Assembly: GCA_024405115.1 (NCBI GenBank)
Contig: JAKSPD010000010.1
Span: 1-48,519, forward strand
Length of the DNA stretch: 48,519 nucleotides
From: Lachnospiraceae bacterium
GTDB lineage: Bacteria; Bacillota; Clostridia; Lachnospirales; Lachnospiraceae
Direction: 5' to 3'
Of the stretch, positions 23,977-33,616 are shown one piece after another (the first letter of the stretch is position 1; each line of letters opens with the position of its first letter). Both the position numbers and the translations under genes were made by a program. Below the pieces are notes generated by a model. That model did no database searches, was not told where the DNA came from, and saw nothing but the letters and a program-made list of their open reading frames with translations.

Positions 23977-24819
23977 TTATTCCTCCGCAACGCCCAGGTA
24001 GGCGTCAATTACACGTTTGTTGGCCTGAATCTCTGAAGGTGTTCCCTCAGCAATGGTCTTACCGAAGTCCAGTACATAGATACGGTCGGAAATATCCATT
24101 ACCAGGTCCATATGATGCTCAATCAGAAGGACCGTCTTATGAAGGTCAGTACGGAGCTTTTCAATGAAAGCGGTAAGTTCTGCAGTTTCCTGCGGGTTCA
24201 TGCCGGCAGCCGGCTCGTCCAGAAGCAGAAGCTTCGGCTCGAGTGCCAGTGCACGTGCTATTTCAAGACGGCGCTGCTTTCCGTAGGGAAGCGAAGTTGA
24301 AAGCTCATTTGCCACATCAGAAAGTCCCACATACTCAAGAATTTCAGCGGTCCGTTCCCGCTGCCTTTTTTCCTCTTCCGCATTAAGACGGAAGATGGCA
24401 GAGAACATATTGGCGGAAGACTTTGAATGCATGGCGGTCAGTACGTTATTGAAAACGGTCTGTGTCTTCCAGAGACGGATGTTCTGGAAGGTACGTGCCA
24501 TGCCCAGTCCCGTAAGCTGGTCGGGAGTTGGGGAGATGACGGGCTTTCCCGTGTAGTATTCAGCGCAGCTTCCCTTGTAGCCTGCCTTCATTTTTCCCTG
24601 GGGGTGATTACGTACAACGGGCTTGCCACAGAAGCTTATCTCGCCGTTAGTGGGCTCGTAAACGCCTGTGATAACGTTGAACGCCGTTGTCTTTCCGGCA
24701 CCGTTCGGGCCGATGAGTGCAACGATCTCACCTTCGTTAACGACCATGTTGAGGTCATCAACGGCAACAACGCCGCCAAACTGCATGGTGATGTTTTTTA
24801 ATTCAAGAACACTTGCCAT
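23977..24819 (-). CDS. livG: Branched-chain amino-acid ABC transporter ATPase LivG
   Basis: A 280-residue ABC ATPase. Walker A is GPNGAGKTT (about 37-45). The signature is degenerate (LPYGKQRRLEIARALA, about 186-201), as is usual in LivG. Walker B is LLLLDEPAAGMNP (about 206-218), followed by LLIEHHMDLVMDIS with the switch His. An insert between Walker A and the signature (about 70-100, with GSCAEYYTGKPVISPTPDQ) is longer than in E. coli LivG. Its start overlaps the livM stop by one base. Confidence 0.92.
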   Translation of the reverse strand: MASVLELKNITMQFGGVVAVDDLNMVVNEGEIVALIGPNGAGKTTAFNVITGVYEPTNGEISFCGKPVVRNHPQGKMKAGYKGSCAEYYTGKPVISPTPDQLTGLGMARTFQNIRLWKTQTVFNNVLTAMHSKSSANMFSAIFRLNAEEEKRQRERTAEILEYVGLSDVANELSTSLPYGKQRRLEIARALALEPKLLLLDEPAAGMNPQETAELTAFIEKLRTDLHKTVLLIEHHMDLVMDISDRIYVLDFGKTIAEGTPSEIQANKRVIDAYLGVAEE

Positions 24820-25973
24820 TACTCAGCCCTCCTTTTCCGGGACTGCCTCTTCTGCCTCCATCCCTGGATTACCTCAGGAAGTTCACGGTCACCCATGATG
24901 CCCTTACGGAAGAAGAGAACGACAACCATGATTATCAGCGAGAATACTACGAGACGGAAACCGTTCCTGAAAATGCCGGGGGCATTTATACCAAGGAATG
25001 AACCTGAGTCAAGTCCCCTGAGCCACCACTCGGAAGCGGAGATGAACAGCATGGCACCGATGATTGAACCGGAAATGGAACCGATACCGCCCAGAACAAC
25101 CATGAGGAGGATCTCATATGTCATGGCAACCTTGAAGTTGCTGGCCTGTGCGATTGAAAGGACCATTGCCATCATGGCACCTGCAACACCTGCAAAGAAG
25201 CAGCTTGTGCAGAATGAAAGCTGTTTTGTACGGGCAAGATTGATGCCCATGGCCTCAGCCGCAATCTCGTCGTCACGGACTGCCTTGAAGGCACGGCCGT
25301 AAGTGGAGTTCACGAGCCTTACGATAAGTGAAATGCATATCACTGCGATAAGCACCGGAACGAATGTTGCAAAGGAAATCACAGTGCCGTTTCCAAGCGT
25401 GATACGGAATGTGCTGGTACGCTCAAAGCTCTTTAAAAGGTTGGAACCGTTTGTGACGGGTCCGAGCTTCTGCCACTGGAAGATTGCACGTACGATTTCG
25501 GCGAATCCAAGGGTGGCGATTGCAAGGTAGTCAGACTTGAGTTTTAGTACCGGAAGTCCGATAAGCCATGCGAACACGGCGGCGATGGCGCCTGCAAGGA
25601 TAACTGCAAGTGCGATTCCGAGGACATATCCGAATCCGCCGAGGGCGCCTGAAAGCACCTCCGGGAAGGAAACACGGATGAGAGCGTCAAAATACTGGTA
25701 AACGCTGTCCCTTGCCTGTGACGGTATGGTGAAGATGGCATATGTGTATGCACCGATAAGCATGAAGCCTGCGTGTCCTAAAGAGAACAGTCCCGTGAAT
25801 CCGTTAAGAAGGTTCATAGAAACTGCCGCGAGGGCGTAAACGGAACCCTTCTGCAGTACGGTAAGAAGCATACTCATTGAATCAGTAGGCTTGATAAGCT
25901 GATCAAGAAGGAACACCAGTATAAGGAATGCAACAGGAAGGATAAGGGAGGTCAGATTCTTTTTCGTTTTCAT
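24819..25973 (-). CDS. livM: Branched-chain amino-acid ABC transporter permease LivM
   Basis: A 384-residue permease with about nine membrane segments. The EAA-like loop that contacts the ATPases is around FKAVRDDEIAAEAMGINLARTKQ (split as FKAVRDDEIAAEAMGI and NLARTKQ). GLFSLGHAGFMLIGAYTYA and VVLGGIGSISGSIIGAM are the conserved LivM/LivH-type helices. A loop of about 30 residues after the second segment (SQARDSVYQYFDAL) is longer than usual. Gene order and 12-nt spacing to livH indicate one transcript. Confidence 0.9.
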   Translation of the reverse strand: MKTKKNLTSLILPVAFLILVFLLDQLIKPTDSMSMLLTVLQKGSVYALAAVSMNLLNGFTGLFSLGHAGFMLIGAYTYAIFTIPSQARDSVYQYFDALIRVSFPEVLSGALGGFGYVLGIALAVILAGAIAAVFAWLIGLPVLKLKSDYLAIATLGFAEIVRAIFQWQKLGPVTNGSNLLKSFERTSTFRITLGNGTVISFATFVPVLIAVICISLIVRLVNSTYGRAFKAVRDDEIAAEAMGINLARTKQLSFCTSCFFAGVAGAMMAMVLSIAQASNFKVAMTYEILLMVVLGGIGSISGSIIGAMLFISASEWWLRGLDSGSFLGINAPGIFRNGFRLVVFSLIIMVVVLFFRKGIMGDRELPEVIQGWRQKRQSRKRRAE

Positions 25974-25985
25974 GAAAGCGCCTCC

Positions 25986-26912
25986 TTAAACCTTGTCGGT
26001 CTGCTTCTCGCCGAAAAGACCGGTGGGCTTGAACACCAGAATGACGATAAGCAGTACGAATGTAAATGCATCGGAAAATGTTGCAAAACCAAACGGGGAT
26101 GCCATGACACCCTGCGTCACAAGGATCGTGTCAAGACCCTTGATAAGTGACTCGCAGATACCGATTATGAATGCACCTATAACGGCTCCCGGAATTGATC
26201 CGATTCCGCCGAATACTGCCGCAACGAATGCCTTAAGACCAGGCATTGAACCTGAAGTGGGAACAATTCCGGGGTAGTTCGTAAAGAACAGCACGGAACC
26301 CACGGCAGCCAGGAATGATCCGATTACGAAAGTGGCCGAAATGACGCTGTTGATCCTGATGCCCATAAGCTGTGATGTTTCAAAGTCTTTTGAAACGGCA
26401 CGCATCGCCATGCCTATCTTCGTGTGGTTGATGATCCATACTAAGATGAGACACAGTGCAACGGTCAGGAACGGGGTGATAAGGGTCACACGGGTCGTTG
26501 TGGTACCGAAGATTGTGATTTTGTCAGAGATCCAGGGAATCTCGGGGTAGTTCTTATTAAGTCCGCCCGTGATGTAAAGTGTGAGGTTCTGGATAAGGTA
26601 AGACACACCGATGGCGGAAATCATTACAGACATACGGGGAGCGGTCCTTAACGGCTTATACGCAACACGTTCAATCGTGAAGCCCAAAGCCACGGTGATA
26701 AGGATCGTGGCCGGTATGGCTATGTAAAGAGGGGTGCTTGCGGCAAGATAGACCATAACAAGTCCGGCGACCATGAAAACATCGCCATGGGCAAAGTTAA
26801 TGAGGCGCAAAATGCCATAGACCATTGTATAGCCTATGGCAATTAATGCGTACTGTCCCCCGACCGACACACCCGAAAGGATGTATGGTAATAAAATTTT
26901 CATGAGGAACAC
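25986..26912 (-). CDS. livH: Branched-chain amino-acid ABC transporter permease LivH
   Basis: A 308-residue permease with about eight membrane segments. GYTMVYGILRLINFAHGD (about 27-44) is the diagnostic LivH helix, and MRAVSKDFETSQLMGIRINS is the cytoplasmic coupling loop. AVFGGIGSIPGAVIGAF lies near the C-terminus. It begins 10 nt after the binding-protein gene and forms the channel with LivM. Confidence 0.92.
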   Translation of the reverse strand: MFLMKILLPYILSGVSVGGQYALIAIGYTMVYGILRLINFAHGDVFMVAGLVMVYLAASTPLYIAIPATILITVALGFTIERVAYKPLRTAPRMSVMISAIGVSYLIQNLTLYITGGLNKNYPEIPWISDKITIFGTTTTRVTLITPFLTVALCLILVWIINHTKIGMAMRAVSKDFETSQLMGIRINSVISATFVIGSFLAAVGSVLFFTNYPGIVPTSGSMPGLKAFVAAVFGGIGSIPGAVIGAFIIGICESLIKGLDTILVTQGVMASPFGFATFSDAFTFVLLIVILVFKPTGLFGEKQTDKV

Positions 26913-26921
26913 CTGTGGGAA

Positions 26922-28082
26922 TTACTGTACTTTTGCTTCTGTTACGAACTCGAATTTTCCGGTTTCGTTGTTGCACTTCTTGATGAATGCAGAATTACGA
27001 ACGGCGTCGCCGATTGCATCAAGCTCGATATGTCCGGTTACACCGTCATATGTATTGGAGGGAAGAGCCTTCATTACGTCAGCGGGCTTTGTGCTGCCGG
27101 CCTTCTTGATTGCCTCAAGTGCGAAGTAGTATGCGTCATAACCCATTGCCGAAACAGCTGCGATCTCATCGTTTCCGCCGTTATTAGCCTTTGCGGTGCT
27201 GTCAGAGTTGATCCATGCCTTGATTCCGTCATCGAACTTGGGATTAGCGCCTTCGTTATAGAATGTTGTAACAGCAACTTCTACGCCTGTGCCCTTAGCT
27301 GCGTCAAGGATAACGTTTGAATCCCATGTGTCGCCTGCAAGGATGGGCATTCCAAGAGCCTGTGCATCAGCCTTTGCAATGATCTGTGCTGCAGCTTCTG
27401 TTGAAACGGGTGAGAAGAATACGTCGCAGCCCTGAGTCTGAGCATTTGTGATATAGGTTGAGAAATCACTTGTTCCGTCGGGGAATGTCTCTGATACGCA
27501 GTTCTCTGCGCCGAAAGCCTCGATGAAGTAGTTTACAAGTCCGCCTGAGTAGTCATCACCCTGCTTTGCAAGGCAGTAAGCCTTGGTAGCCTTGAGGTCG
27601 TTCTTTGCATAGTTAGCAAGAACAGTTCCCTGGAAGGGATCAAGGAAGCAGATACGGAAGTAAGCATCACATCCGCTTGTAACCTGGGGGTTTGTGCAGG
27701 TAACGCCGATGGCGGGAACGCCTGCTGAATTGAATGTGTCACCGGCTGCGATTGAAACGCCTGAGCCGTATGAACCGAGAACAACAGAAACACCTGCTGA
27801 TACGAGGTTCTGAGCTGCTGAGGGAGCCTTGTCGTTTGAAGATGCGTTATCTGCATAAACGAGCTCTACCTTATAGGTCTTTCCACCAACTTCAACAGTG
27901 GGGGTTTCCTTGTTTGCATACTGCATGCCGAGGATTTCCTGCTTTCCGCCGGCACCGTTGTCACCGGACTGGGGCTCGAAAACACCAATCTTGATGGTGT
28001 CAGCTGAACCTGCTGAGCTGCCGCAGGCGGCCATTGATACAACACAAAGTGCTGCAAGAAGTACTGCTAATATTTTTTTCAT
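26922..28082 (-). CDS. livK: Branched-chain amino-acid-binding lipoprotein LivK/LivJ
   Basis: A 386-residue extracellular binding protein, tethered as a lipoprotein: signal MKKILAVLLAALCVVSM with lipobox SMAAC (Cys about 20). The mature part has the periplasmic-binding-protein type I fold (ANF receptor/Peripla_BP_6) with IKIGVFEPQSGDNGAGG at its start and VVLGSYGSGVSIAAGD near the hinge. It is the first gene of the operon, as expected for the most abundant component. GGAG lies 7 nt before the ATG. The ligand is probably Leu/Ile/Val but this family also binds other amino acids or amides. Confidence 0.9.
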   Translation of the reverse strand: MKKILAVLLAALCVVSMAACGSSAGSADTIKIGVFEPQSGDNGAGGKQEILGMQYANKETPTVEVGGKTYKVELVYADNASSNDKAPSAAQNLVSAGVSVVLGSYGSGVSIAAGDTFNSAGVPAIGVTCTNPQVTSGCDAYFRICFLDPFQGTVLANYAKNDLKATKAYCLAKQGDDYSGGLVNYFIEAFGAENCVSETFPDGTSDFSTYITNAQTQGCDVFFSPVSTEAAAQIIAKADAQALGMPILAGDTWDSNVILDAAKGTGVEVAVTTFYNEGANPKFDDGIKAWINSDSTAKANNGGNDEIAAVSAMGYDAYYFALEAIKKAGSTKPADVMKALPSNTYDGVTGHIELDAIGDAVRNSAFIKKCNNETGKFEFVTEAKVQ

Positions 28083-28124
28083 AAAAATCTCCTTCGTTAT
28101 TGTTTTTTATAGCGATACCTGTGC

Positions 28125-28153
28125 ATTTTACAGTGAAATCACAAAAAATACAA
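28125..28153 (-). promoter_or_regulatory. Promoter of the liv operon
   Basis: On the minus strand TTGTAT (plus 28148-28153) and TAAAAT (plus 28125-28130) are 17 nt apart, with about 40 nt of leader before the start at 28082. Confidence 0.6.
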
Positions 28154-28173
28154 GACAAAATGATATGACATCG

Positions 28174-28188
28174 ATAACAATTTGTTAT
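28174..28188. promoter_or_regulatory. Palindromic operator candidate upstream of liv
   Basis: ATAACAATTTGTTAT is a perfect 15-nt palindrome (odd centre) about 20 nt upstream of the -35 box. The position suits an activator or a CodY-like or GntR-like regulator; the regulator cannot be named from this. The rest of the 28083-28600 spacer holds a 53-codon frame without ribosome binding site (28271-28432) and a repeat. Confidence 0.4.
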
Positions 28189-28481
28189 GAATCTCAGAAC
28201 AGTGCACATAAAAAGATATAACATAGGTAAATGACCAGCCAAACAGCCGTGCATAATTGTTACGTGTGACATGAAACAGTCAAACTTAAATGCATATCAG
28301 GAGTACTTACCCGGTATGTTTTGGAATGCCCGTTACTGTTCAGACCCTGGCCAGAAAGACCGTCCCGTAACCATTTTCCCTGTAAAGAAAAAATCAGGAA
28401 TGCCCTGGAACGTTCAATCAAGTCCGTATTAATGGACAGCTTCTTTTTGCATAATTAAGGCGTAACAGGAAGGGAATGTTT

Positions 28482-28570
28482 AATTGAAAAATTTAACGCA
28501 ACAGAATCAACTTTATTTGAAAAGTTTAACGCAACAGAATCATCTCTATTTGAAAATTTAACACTACACT
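28482..28570 (+). repeat. 33-nt direct repeat, 2.7 copies
   Basis: Two full copies share TTTAACGCAACAGAATCA preceded by ATTTGAAAA-like sequence, and a third partial copy ends in TTTAACACTACACTT. The repeat is directly upstream of the small gene at 28601. Confidence 0.75.
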
Positions 28571-28600
28571 TATTGTGATTTCGGGAAAGGAGCCGCATCA

Positions 28601-28831
28601 ATGAAGACAACAGTTTATACAGCAACATTAAATGACAGATTCACTTTAAAGTCCGGAACACTCGCAGGTATAAAAAGTTCAGCCAGCCGCATAGCGAACC
28701 GCGGCTTCCGCCCGGAGGACCGGATGGTCGTGACAGGAAGGGAGGACGGTGAGCTGGTTTACCGTTTTGTATTTAAGAGAAAGAACATGTCTGGAGCTGA
28801 CCGTGGCGAGTGGATTGAGTGCATTGCCTGA
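28601..28831 (+). CDS. Small hypothetical protein upstream of helicase-nuclease
   Basis: A 76-residue basic protein with no membrane helix or signal peptide. A good AAAGGAG precedes ATG 28601. The residues RFTLKSGTLAGIKSSASRIANRG and RMVVTGREDGELVYRFVFKRK suggest a small beta-rich, nucleic-acid-like surface, but I recognise no family. It is the first of three same-strand genes ending in the large helicase-nuclease. Confidence 0.65.
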   Translation: MKTTVYTATLNDRFTLKSGTLAGIKSSASRIANRGFRPEDRMVVTGREDGELVYRFVFKRKNMSGADRGEWIECIA

Positions 28832-28885
28832 TTAATGGGCAATCATGCCGCAAGGCATATGTTTTATGAGTGGAGGAGGAACCTT

Positions 28886-29029
28886 ATGAACGAAAAGGAA
28901 TATGAGCTTTACCTGAAGGTTGCAAAAATGACGGACGAAGAATTCAGGGAGGCTGTGAAAAAAGCGGGAGCCTGTGATATACTAGAAAAAACAAGCCAAA
29001 GGAAGGAGCGGGATCAAACCTGCATTTGA
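28886..29029 (+). CDS. 47-residue hypothetical protein
   Basis: MNEKEYELYLKVAKMTDEEF leads a short helical, charged protein. I chose ATG 28886 because GGAGGAGGAA lies 6 nt upstream; a longer frame from 28835 lacks such a site. The stop is 4 nt before the helicase ATG, so it is likely translated from the same message and may help initiate helicase translation, whose own ribosome binding site is poor. Confidence 0.6.
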   Translation: MNEKEYELYLKVAKMTDEEFREAVKKAGACDILEKTSQRKERDQTCI

Positions 29030-29033
29030 AAAC

Positions 29034-32000
29034 ATGACCCTCAAAAAACTGGAAAGCTGGATGAACAGGCTTCTCGATGTGGGAAAGTCCAGCAATCTGA
29101 TCAATTTCAAGGATAATAAGAGCACTTCAGCAAAGGTCTTATGGCCGGAAGCGGCGGCACTGTTTGACAGTACCGCTGCTTTTGCCGTGTTTGAACAGCG
29201 TGAGATACCTGATGAGATAAAGGAAGACAAAACCGAATCCCCTGAAACGTCATCTTCAGTTAACGGTGAGGATAACGTGGTTTCAGGCCCGGGGGTGACC
29301 GCGCCTGAAAAGATCAGGTCCGCTGAGGAGATATACCTTGAGAAATGGCAGCCGCAGATAAGGAAAAATGAACTGCTTCTTTATAATGTAAACACGCCTT
29401 CCGTAAAGATTGCGGGCAACCTCCTGAAAAAACAGGAGACCGTCATTGAGGAAACAGGTGTAAACGTGGTTTATATGGCCTTCGGCTTTATTGAGTGGAC
29501 TGAAAGCGACAGTTCAAAGGAGAAATACAAGGCCCCCGTTCTTCTTGTGCCGGTAAAGCTCATAAACGAATCAGCCATAATGCCTTTCAAGGTGAAGATG
29601 ACAGGCGAGGACGCAATAGTAAATCCTACCTTTAAGTATAAGCTCTTAATGGAATACGGGGTCACGCTTCCCGAGTACGATGACCAGGGATTTACAGAAT
29701 ACATGACCATGATAAGGGAAGTGGCCGCAAGGCTTTCCTGGACGGTGACAGATGATGTAAGGCTTGGGGTGTTCTCGTTCCTTAAGCTCAACATGTATGA
29801 GGACCTTAAGGTAAATGCGGAAAGGATAATTAAGAATGAAAACGTGCTTTCGCTGATGGGTGAAAGCGGGGGAGCTGCCACGGATGAGCCTTTTGATCCA
29901 AAGAAGGGCCGGAAGGAAGATGAACGCGAAAACACTGAAGGAAAGAATGAGGAAGCAGAGCTTCATAACGTTGTTGATGCGGACTCAAGCCAGCTTGAGG
30001 CAATAAAAATGGCTAAATCCGGAAGGAGCTTTGTTCTCCAGGGCCCGCCCGGTACCGGCAAAAGCCAGACCATCACGAACATAATCGCGGAGGCATTGTA
30101 TGACGGGAAAAAGGTCCTTTTCGTTTCTGAAAAGATGGCCGCCCTCAATGTTGTTTATGACAAGCTGAAGAAGGCGGGGCTTTCTGACTTCTGCATGGAG
30201 CTTCACAGCTATAAGGCGAACAAGAGGGAGTTCACGGATGAACTTGTCCGTACGTTGAAACTCAGGAAAAGCACGCTTTCCGAAAAGGCGGAAGAGGAAA
30301 TGCTCATCCGCAAGGAGGCGGAGGAAAAGCTTGACAGGTATGCCGGGGAACTCCATGAGAGACGCCCGGTCATAAACAAGAGCCTTTTCAAGGTCATTTC
30401 CGCATATTCCGTAAATTCCGGGGCTATGGATGTTGACTATGTGATACCCCGGATAAACAGCAGGCCTGAAAGTCATGTGCGTACCGCCGCCGGGCTTTTA
30501 TCACGCTTTGCCGGATATGTCCACACCATAGGATATGATTATAAGGAAAATCCCTGGTACGGATTTATATCCACTGACCTTTCACAGGGAGGAAAGAGGA
30601 AGCTGAAAGAGGCTTTTTCAGTACTTGCTGAAAACACTGCATTCCATCAACAGACATACGGATTCCTTGAGAATGTCAGCAGACTTGCAGTGGAGCTTTC
30701 TGAAAAGAAAAACGGCATACTTTCGGAATATGAAGAGGATGTTTTTAAGATCAACGGAACGGAGACAGGAAGAAAGCTGAGGAAACTTTACTCAAATTCT
30801 TTCACAAGGCTCTTTAATTCGGATTATAAGTCGCTGATGCAGGAATTCCGCCTCTGCAGGAAAGACGGGAGGAAACTTAAATATGAGGAAGCCATTGAGC
30901 TTTCTGACAGGCTTTCTGAATATGCTGATGCAGCGGGGAAACTTTCCGCTCTTTCGGAAGAAGCGGGAACTTCCGCCGATATTATATGCCGTGAGGCTGA
31001 AAGGCTTCATGAACCTTATTCAGTAATAAATGCCTCATTTGGCAGCGTGTCGTCACTCACGCTGGGTGAACTTTCAGAAAAGGCTTCCGGATGCCTTTTG
31101 GAATTTGACATGGCGGAAAACTACCAGGGCTTCCGTGTGCTTCTGTCGGAACTTACAGATAACGGGCTCTGCGACTTCATTGAAAAGGCAAGGAATGAGG
31201 GCGTGCCCGCCGATGCACTCCCGGATGCATATAAAAAGCTTTTCTGGTATGACTGGGCAGACTACATCCTGGGCACGGAAGGAGATACCTTTAATGCCAT
31301 TTCACGTATTTCACATGACAGTACCACGGAGCTCTTTCGGGAGAAGGACAGGCTTCACTTTGAGGTGAGCCGCGCGCAGATACGCGCAAAGCTTTCCTCA
31401 GGAAGGCCGGACACAGACCTTATCTCACAGGGAAGTGACATCGCAAAGCTTTTACGTGAGGGTGAAAAAAAGAGACGCTTAAAGAGCATACGTACAATGC
31501 TTTCGGAAATGAGCATGCTCATACAGCAGCTGAAGCCGTGTTTCCTCATGTCGCCGTTAAGTGTAAGCACTTACCTCGGGGCATCGGGCATGGAGTTTGA
31601 CATGGTTGTGTTTGATGAGGCTTCACAGATATTCCCGCAGGATGCCGTGGGTGCCATATACAGGGGAAAACAGGTGGTGGTAGTCGGTGACTCCAGACAG
31701 ATGCCCCCGTCAAATTTCTTCACCGCGGAGCTTTCGGGTGAAGATAAGGATGAGGAGATGGGAGATGTTTCCGATTTCGAGTCCATTCTTGACCTCTGCA
31801 GCGCCTCATTCCCGCAGATCCGCTTAAAATGGCATTACAGGAGCCGTCACGAATCACTCATCGCATTTTCAAACAATTATTTCTACGATAACGAGCTTGT
31901 GACGTTCCCTTCAGCGGCAGCCGACAAAAAGTGGGAAGGTGTCGATTTCTATCATGTTGACGGCGTTTTCGACCACCATTCAGGCAGCAACCGTATAGAA

Positions 32001-33479
32001 GCGGAAAAGATAGTGGATCTTATCTACGAAAACTTTGAAAGGTTCCCGGAGAGGTCGCTGGGAGTAGTGGCATTTTCCATAAGGCAGCAGGGGCTCATAG
32101 AAACACTTCTTTATAAGAGAAGACGCGAAAATCCTGAATTTGAGGCGTTTTTTGCCAAGGACAAGTCAGAGCCTTTCTTTATCAAGAACCTTGAGACCGT
32201 CCAGGGAGATGAGCGTGACACGGTAATCTTCTCAGTCGGATACGGACCCGACAGGGAAGGGCGCATTATTTATAACTTCGGCCCGCTTAATAACGAGGGT
32301 GGTGAGCGAAGGCTTAATGTGGCCGTGACACGTGCAAAGATAAATGTCCAGCTTGTCACAAGCATGCACTACACTGACATCGACTTAAAGCGCACATCTG
32401 CAAAGGGTGCAAAGCTTCTGCGCGCATATCTTGAGTATGCTGAAATGGGTCCTGATTCTCTTGAACGTGAGTACAGGGTATCTGATGCTGATGAATTTGA
32501 TTCCGGATTTGAGATGGAGGTCTGCAGCTTCCTCCGCGAAAAGGGCTATACGGTAGACACCCAGGTGGGATGTTCCATATACAGGATTGACCTCGGGCTT
32601 AAGAGAGGCGAAGGCTCTGACTATGTCCTTGCGATAGAGTGCGACGGTGCCTCATACCATTCATCCGATACCGCTCGTGACCGTGACCGGCTACGCCAGC
32701 AGGTACTCGAGCAGATGGGATGGAAGTTCTACCGCATCTGGTCAGTGGACTGGTTCAGGAACAGAAAGCTTGAGGAGCAGTGGCTCATCGAGGCCTGCGA
32801 AAAGGCCCTTATGGACGGTTTTGATGACGGTAAAGGTTCAGACGGCGGGAATAATGGCGAGACCACGTGTGATGACGGCAACTCCGGCGGAAGTGAGGTT
32901 ACACGGATGGCGGAACCTCTGGAAGATTTTGAGGATGAGGCGGAGGAGTCACATTTTGAGTTTCCGGAATATAAGCTTTCCGATGACGCGGCTATCATCG
33001 GCGACAGCCGTAAGGGAAGGCTAGGGAAGATACTGGAGGTCGTGAAAAATGAAGCCCCGGTTTCAGAAGAGTGGCTCCTTAAGAGGATGTGCTGCCTGTA
33101 CGGCAGGGAAAAGGTCACAAGCTATGTGACTGAAACCTTCGGGAGGGAGATGGCGCGTCCGGAGGATTACGGATATGTGAGGCGAAAGGGCTTCATATAT
33201 GTTAAGGATAATCACCGGTACATCCTGAGGGTGCCTTCCGAAAGCTTCCGGAGGGAACTTAAATACATCTGCAACGAGGAACTTGCGGCAGGAATGCTTT
33301 TCTTCATAAAGAAAAATATATCTGTCGAAAAGGAAGGACTTTACCAGACAATGGCGAAGATACTGGGATATAAGCGCCTTACTGATGACATGGAAGAGCG
33401 TTTTGACGAGGCGCTTTTCCTTCTACGGACCCTGGTCACGGACAATGACGGAATGCTGAGTCTTGCCAAAAGGGATTAA
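29034..33479 (+). CDS. DUF4011-type SF1 helicase with C-terminal nuclease and DUF3320
   Basis: A 1481-residue protein. The N-terminus (LESWMNRLLDVGKSSNLINF) matches the DUF4011 start. Walker A is QGPPGTGKSQTITN (about 335-348), followed by LFVSEKMAALNVV (motif Ia). Walker B/DExx is VVFDEASQIFPQDA (about 859-872), then VVVVGDSRQMPPSNFF (motif III), LKWHYRSRHESLIAFSN (motif IV), ETVQGDERDTVIFS (motif V) and GGERRLNVAVTRAK (motif VI). Between Ia and II lies a helical insert of about 480 residues. A restriction-nuclease-like domain follows (about 1155-1250): FEMEVCSFLREKGY, RIDLGL and AIECDGASYHSS, i.e. E, D and ExD of a PD-(D/E)xK site. DUF3320-like helices fill about 1330-1475. Such fusions act on DNA ends and are often found near defence genes; a defence role here is inferred. 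Confidence 0.85.
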   Translation: MTLKKLESWMNRLLDVGKSSNLINFKDNKSTSAKVLWPEAAALFDSTAAFAVFEQREIPDEIKEDKTESPETSSSVNGEDNVVSGPGVTAPEKIRSAEEIYLEKWQPQIRKNELLLYNVNTPSVKIAGNLLKKQETVIEETGVNVVYMAFGFIEWTESDSSKEKYKAPVLLVPVKLINESAIMPFKVKMTGEDAIVNPTFKYKLLMEYGVTLPEYDDQGFTEYMTMIREVAARLSWTVTDDVRLGVFSFLKLNMYEDLKVNAERIIKNENVLSLMGESGGAATDEPFDPKKGRKEDERENTEGKNEEAELHNVVDADSSQLEAIKMAKSGRSFVLQGPPGTGKSQTITNIIAEALYDGKKVLFVSEKMAALNVVYDKLKKAGLSDFCMELHSYKANKREFTDELVRTLKLRKSTLSEKAEEEMLIRKEAEEKLDRYAGELHERRPVINKSLFKVISAYSVNSGAMDVDYVIPRINSRPESHVRTAAGLLSRFAGYVHTIGYDYKENPWYGFISTDLSQGGKRKLKEAFSVLAENTAFHQQTYGFLENVSRLAVELSEKKNGILSEYEEDVFKINGTETGRKLRKLYSNSFTRLFNSDYKSLMQEFRLCRKDGRKLKYEEAIELSDRLSEYADAAGKLSALSEEAGTSADIICREAERLHEPYSVINASFGSVSSLTLGELSEKASGCLLEFDMAENYQGFRVLLSELTDNGLCDFIEKARNEGVPADALPDAYKKLFWYDWADYILGTEGDTFNAISRISHDSTTELFREKDRLHFEVSRAQIRAKLSSGRPDTDLISQGSDIAKLLREGEKKRRLKSIRTMLSEMSMLIQQLKPCFLMSPLSVSTYLGASGMEFDMVVFDEASQIFPQDAVGAIYRGKQVVVVGDSRQMPPSNFFTAELSGEDKDEEMGDVSDFESILDLCSASFPQIRLKWHYRSRHESLIAFSNNYFYDNELVTFPSAAADKKWEGVDFYHVDGVFDHHSGSNRIEAEKIVDLIYENFERFPERSLGVVAFSIRQQGLIETLLYKRRRENPEFEAFFAKDKSEPFFIKNLETVQGDERDTVIFSVGYGPDREGRIIYNFGPLNNEGGERRLNVAVTRAKINVQLVTSMHYTDIDLKRTSAKGAKLLRAYLEYAEMGPDSLEREYRVSDADEFDSGFEMEVCSFLREKGYTVDTQVGCSIYRIDLGLKRGEGSDYVLAIECDGASYHSSDTARDRDRLRQQVLEQMGWKFYRIWSVDWFRNRKLEEQWLIEACEKALMDGFDDGKGSDGGNNGETTCDDGNSGGSEVTRMAEPLEDFEDEAEESHFEFPEYKLSDDAAIIGDSRKGRLGKILEVVKNEAPVSEEWLLKRMCCLYGREKVTSYVTETFGREMARPEDYGYVRRKGFIYVKDNHRYILRVPSESFRRELKYICNEELAAGMLFFIKKNISVEKEGLYQTMAKILGYKRLTDDMEERFDEALFLLRTLVTDNDGMLSLAKRD

Positions 33480-33506
33480 GTATGTGACAAAAAACAAAGT
33501 CCGGTA

Positions 33507-33535
33507 TTGACATTATCGCATTTGGACATTAAAAC
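33507..33535 (+). promoter_or_regulatory. Promoter of the DUF3048 gene
   Basis: TTGACA (33507-33512) and TAAAAC (33530-33535) are 17 nt apart. The transcript would start near 33542 and carry a dispersed 13-mer (33593-33605) in its leader, just before the start codon. Confidence 0.55.
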
Positions 33536-33616
33536 GTGATGTAAGTACATTCAGATTTCGGTTAAGAAATCACGTTTGCAAGAGGGGTTGAAATCGGCGG
33601 AAGCCGTACAAGGATT

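Noticed and set aside
28271-28432. 53-codon ORF in the liv upstream spacer
   Set aside because: It has no ribosome binding site and no recognisable family; it may be a remnant but I cannot support it as a gene.
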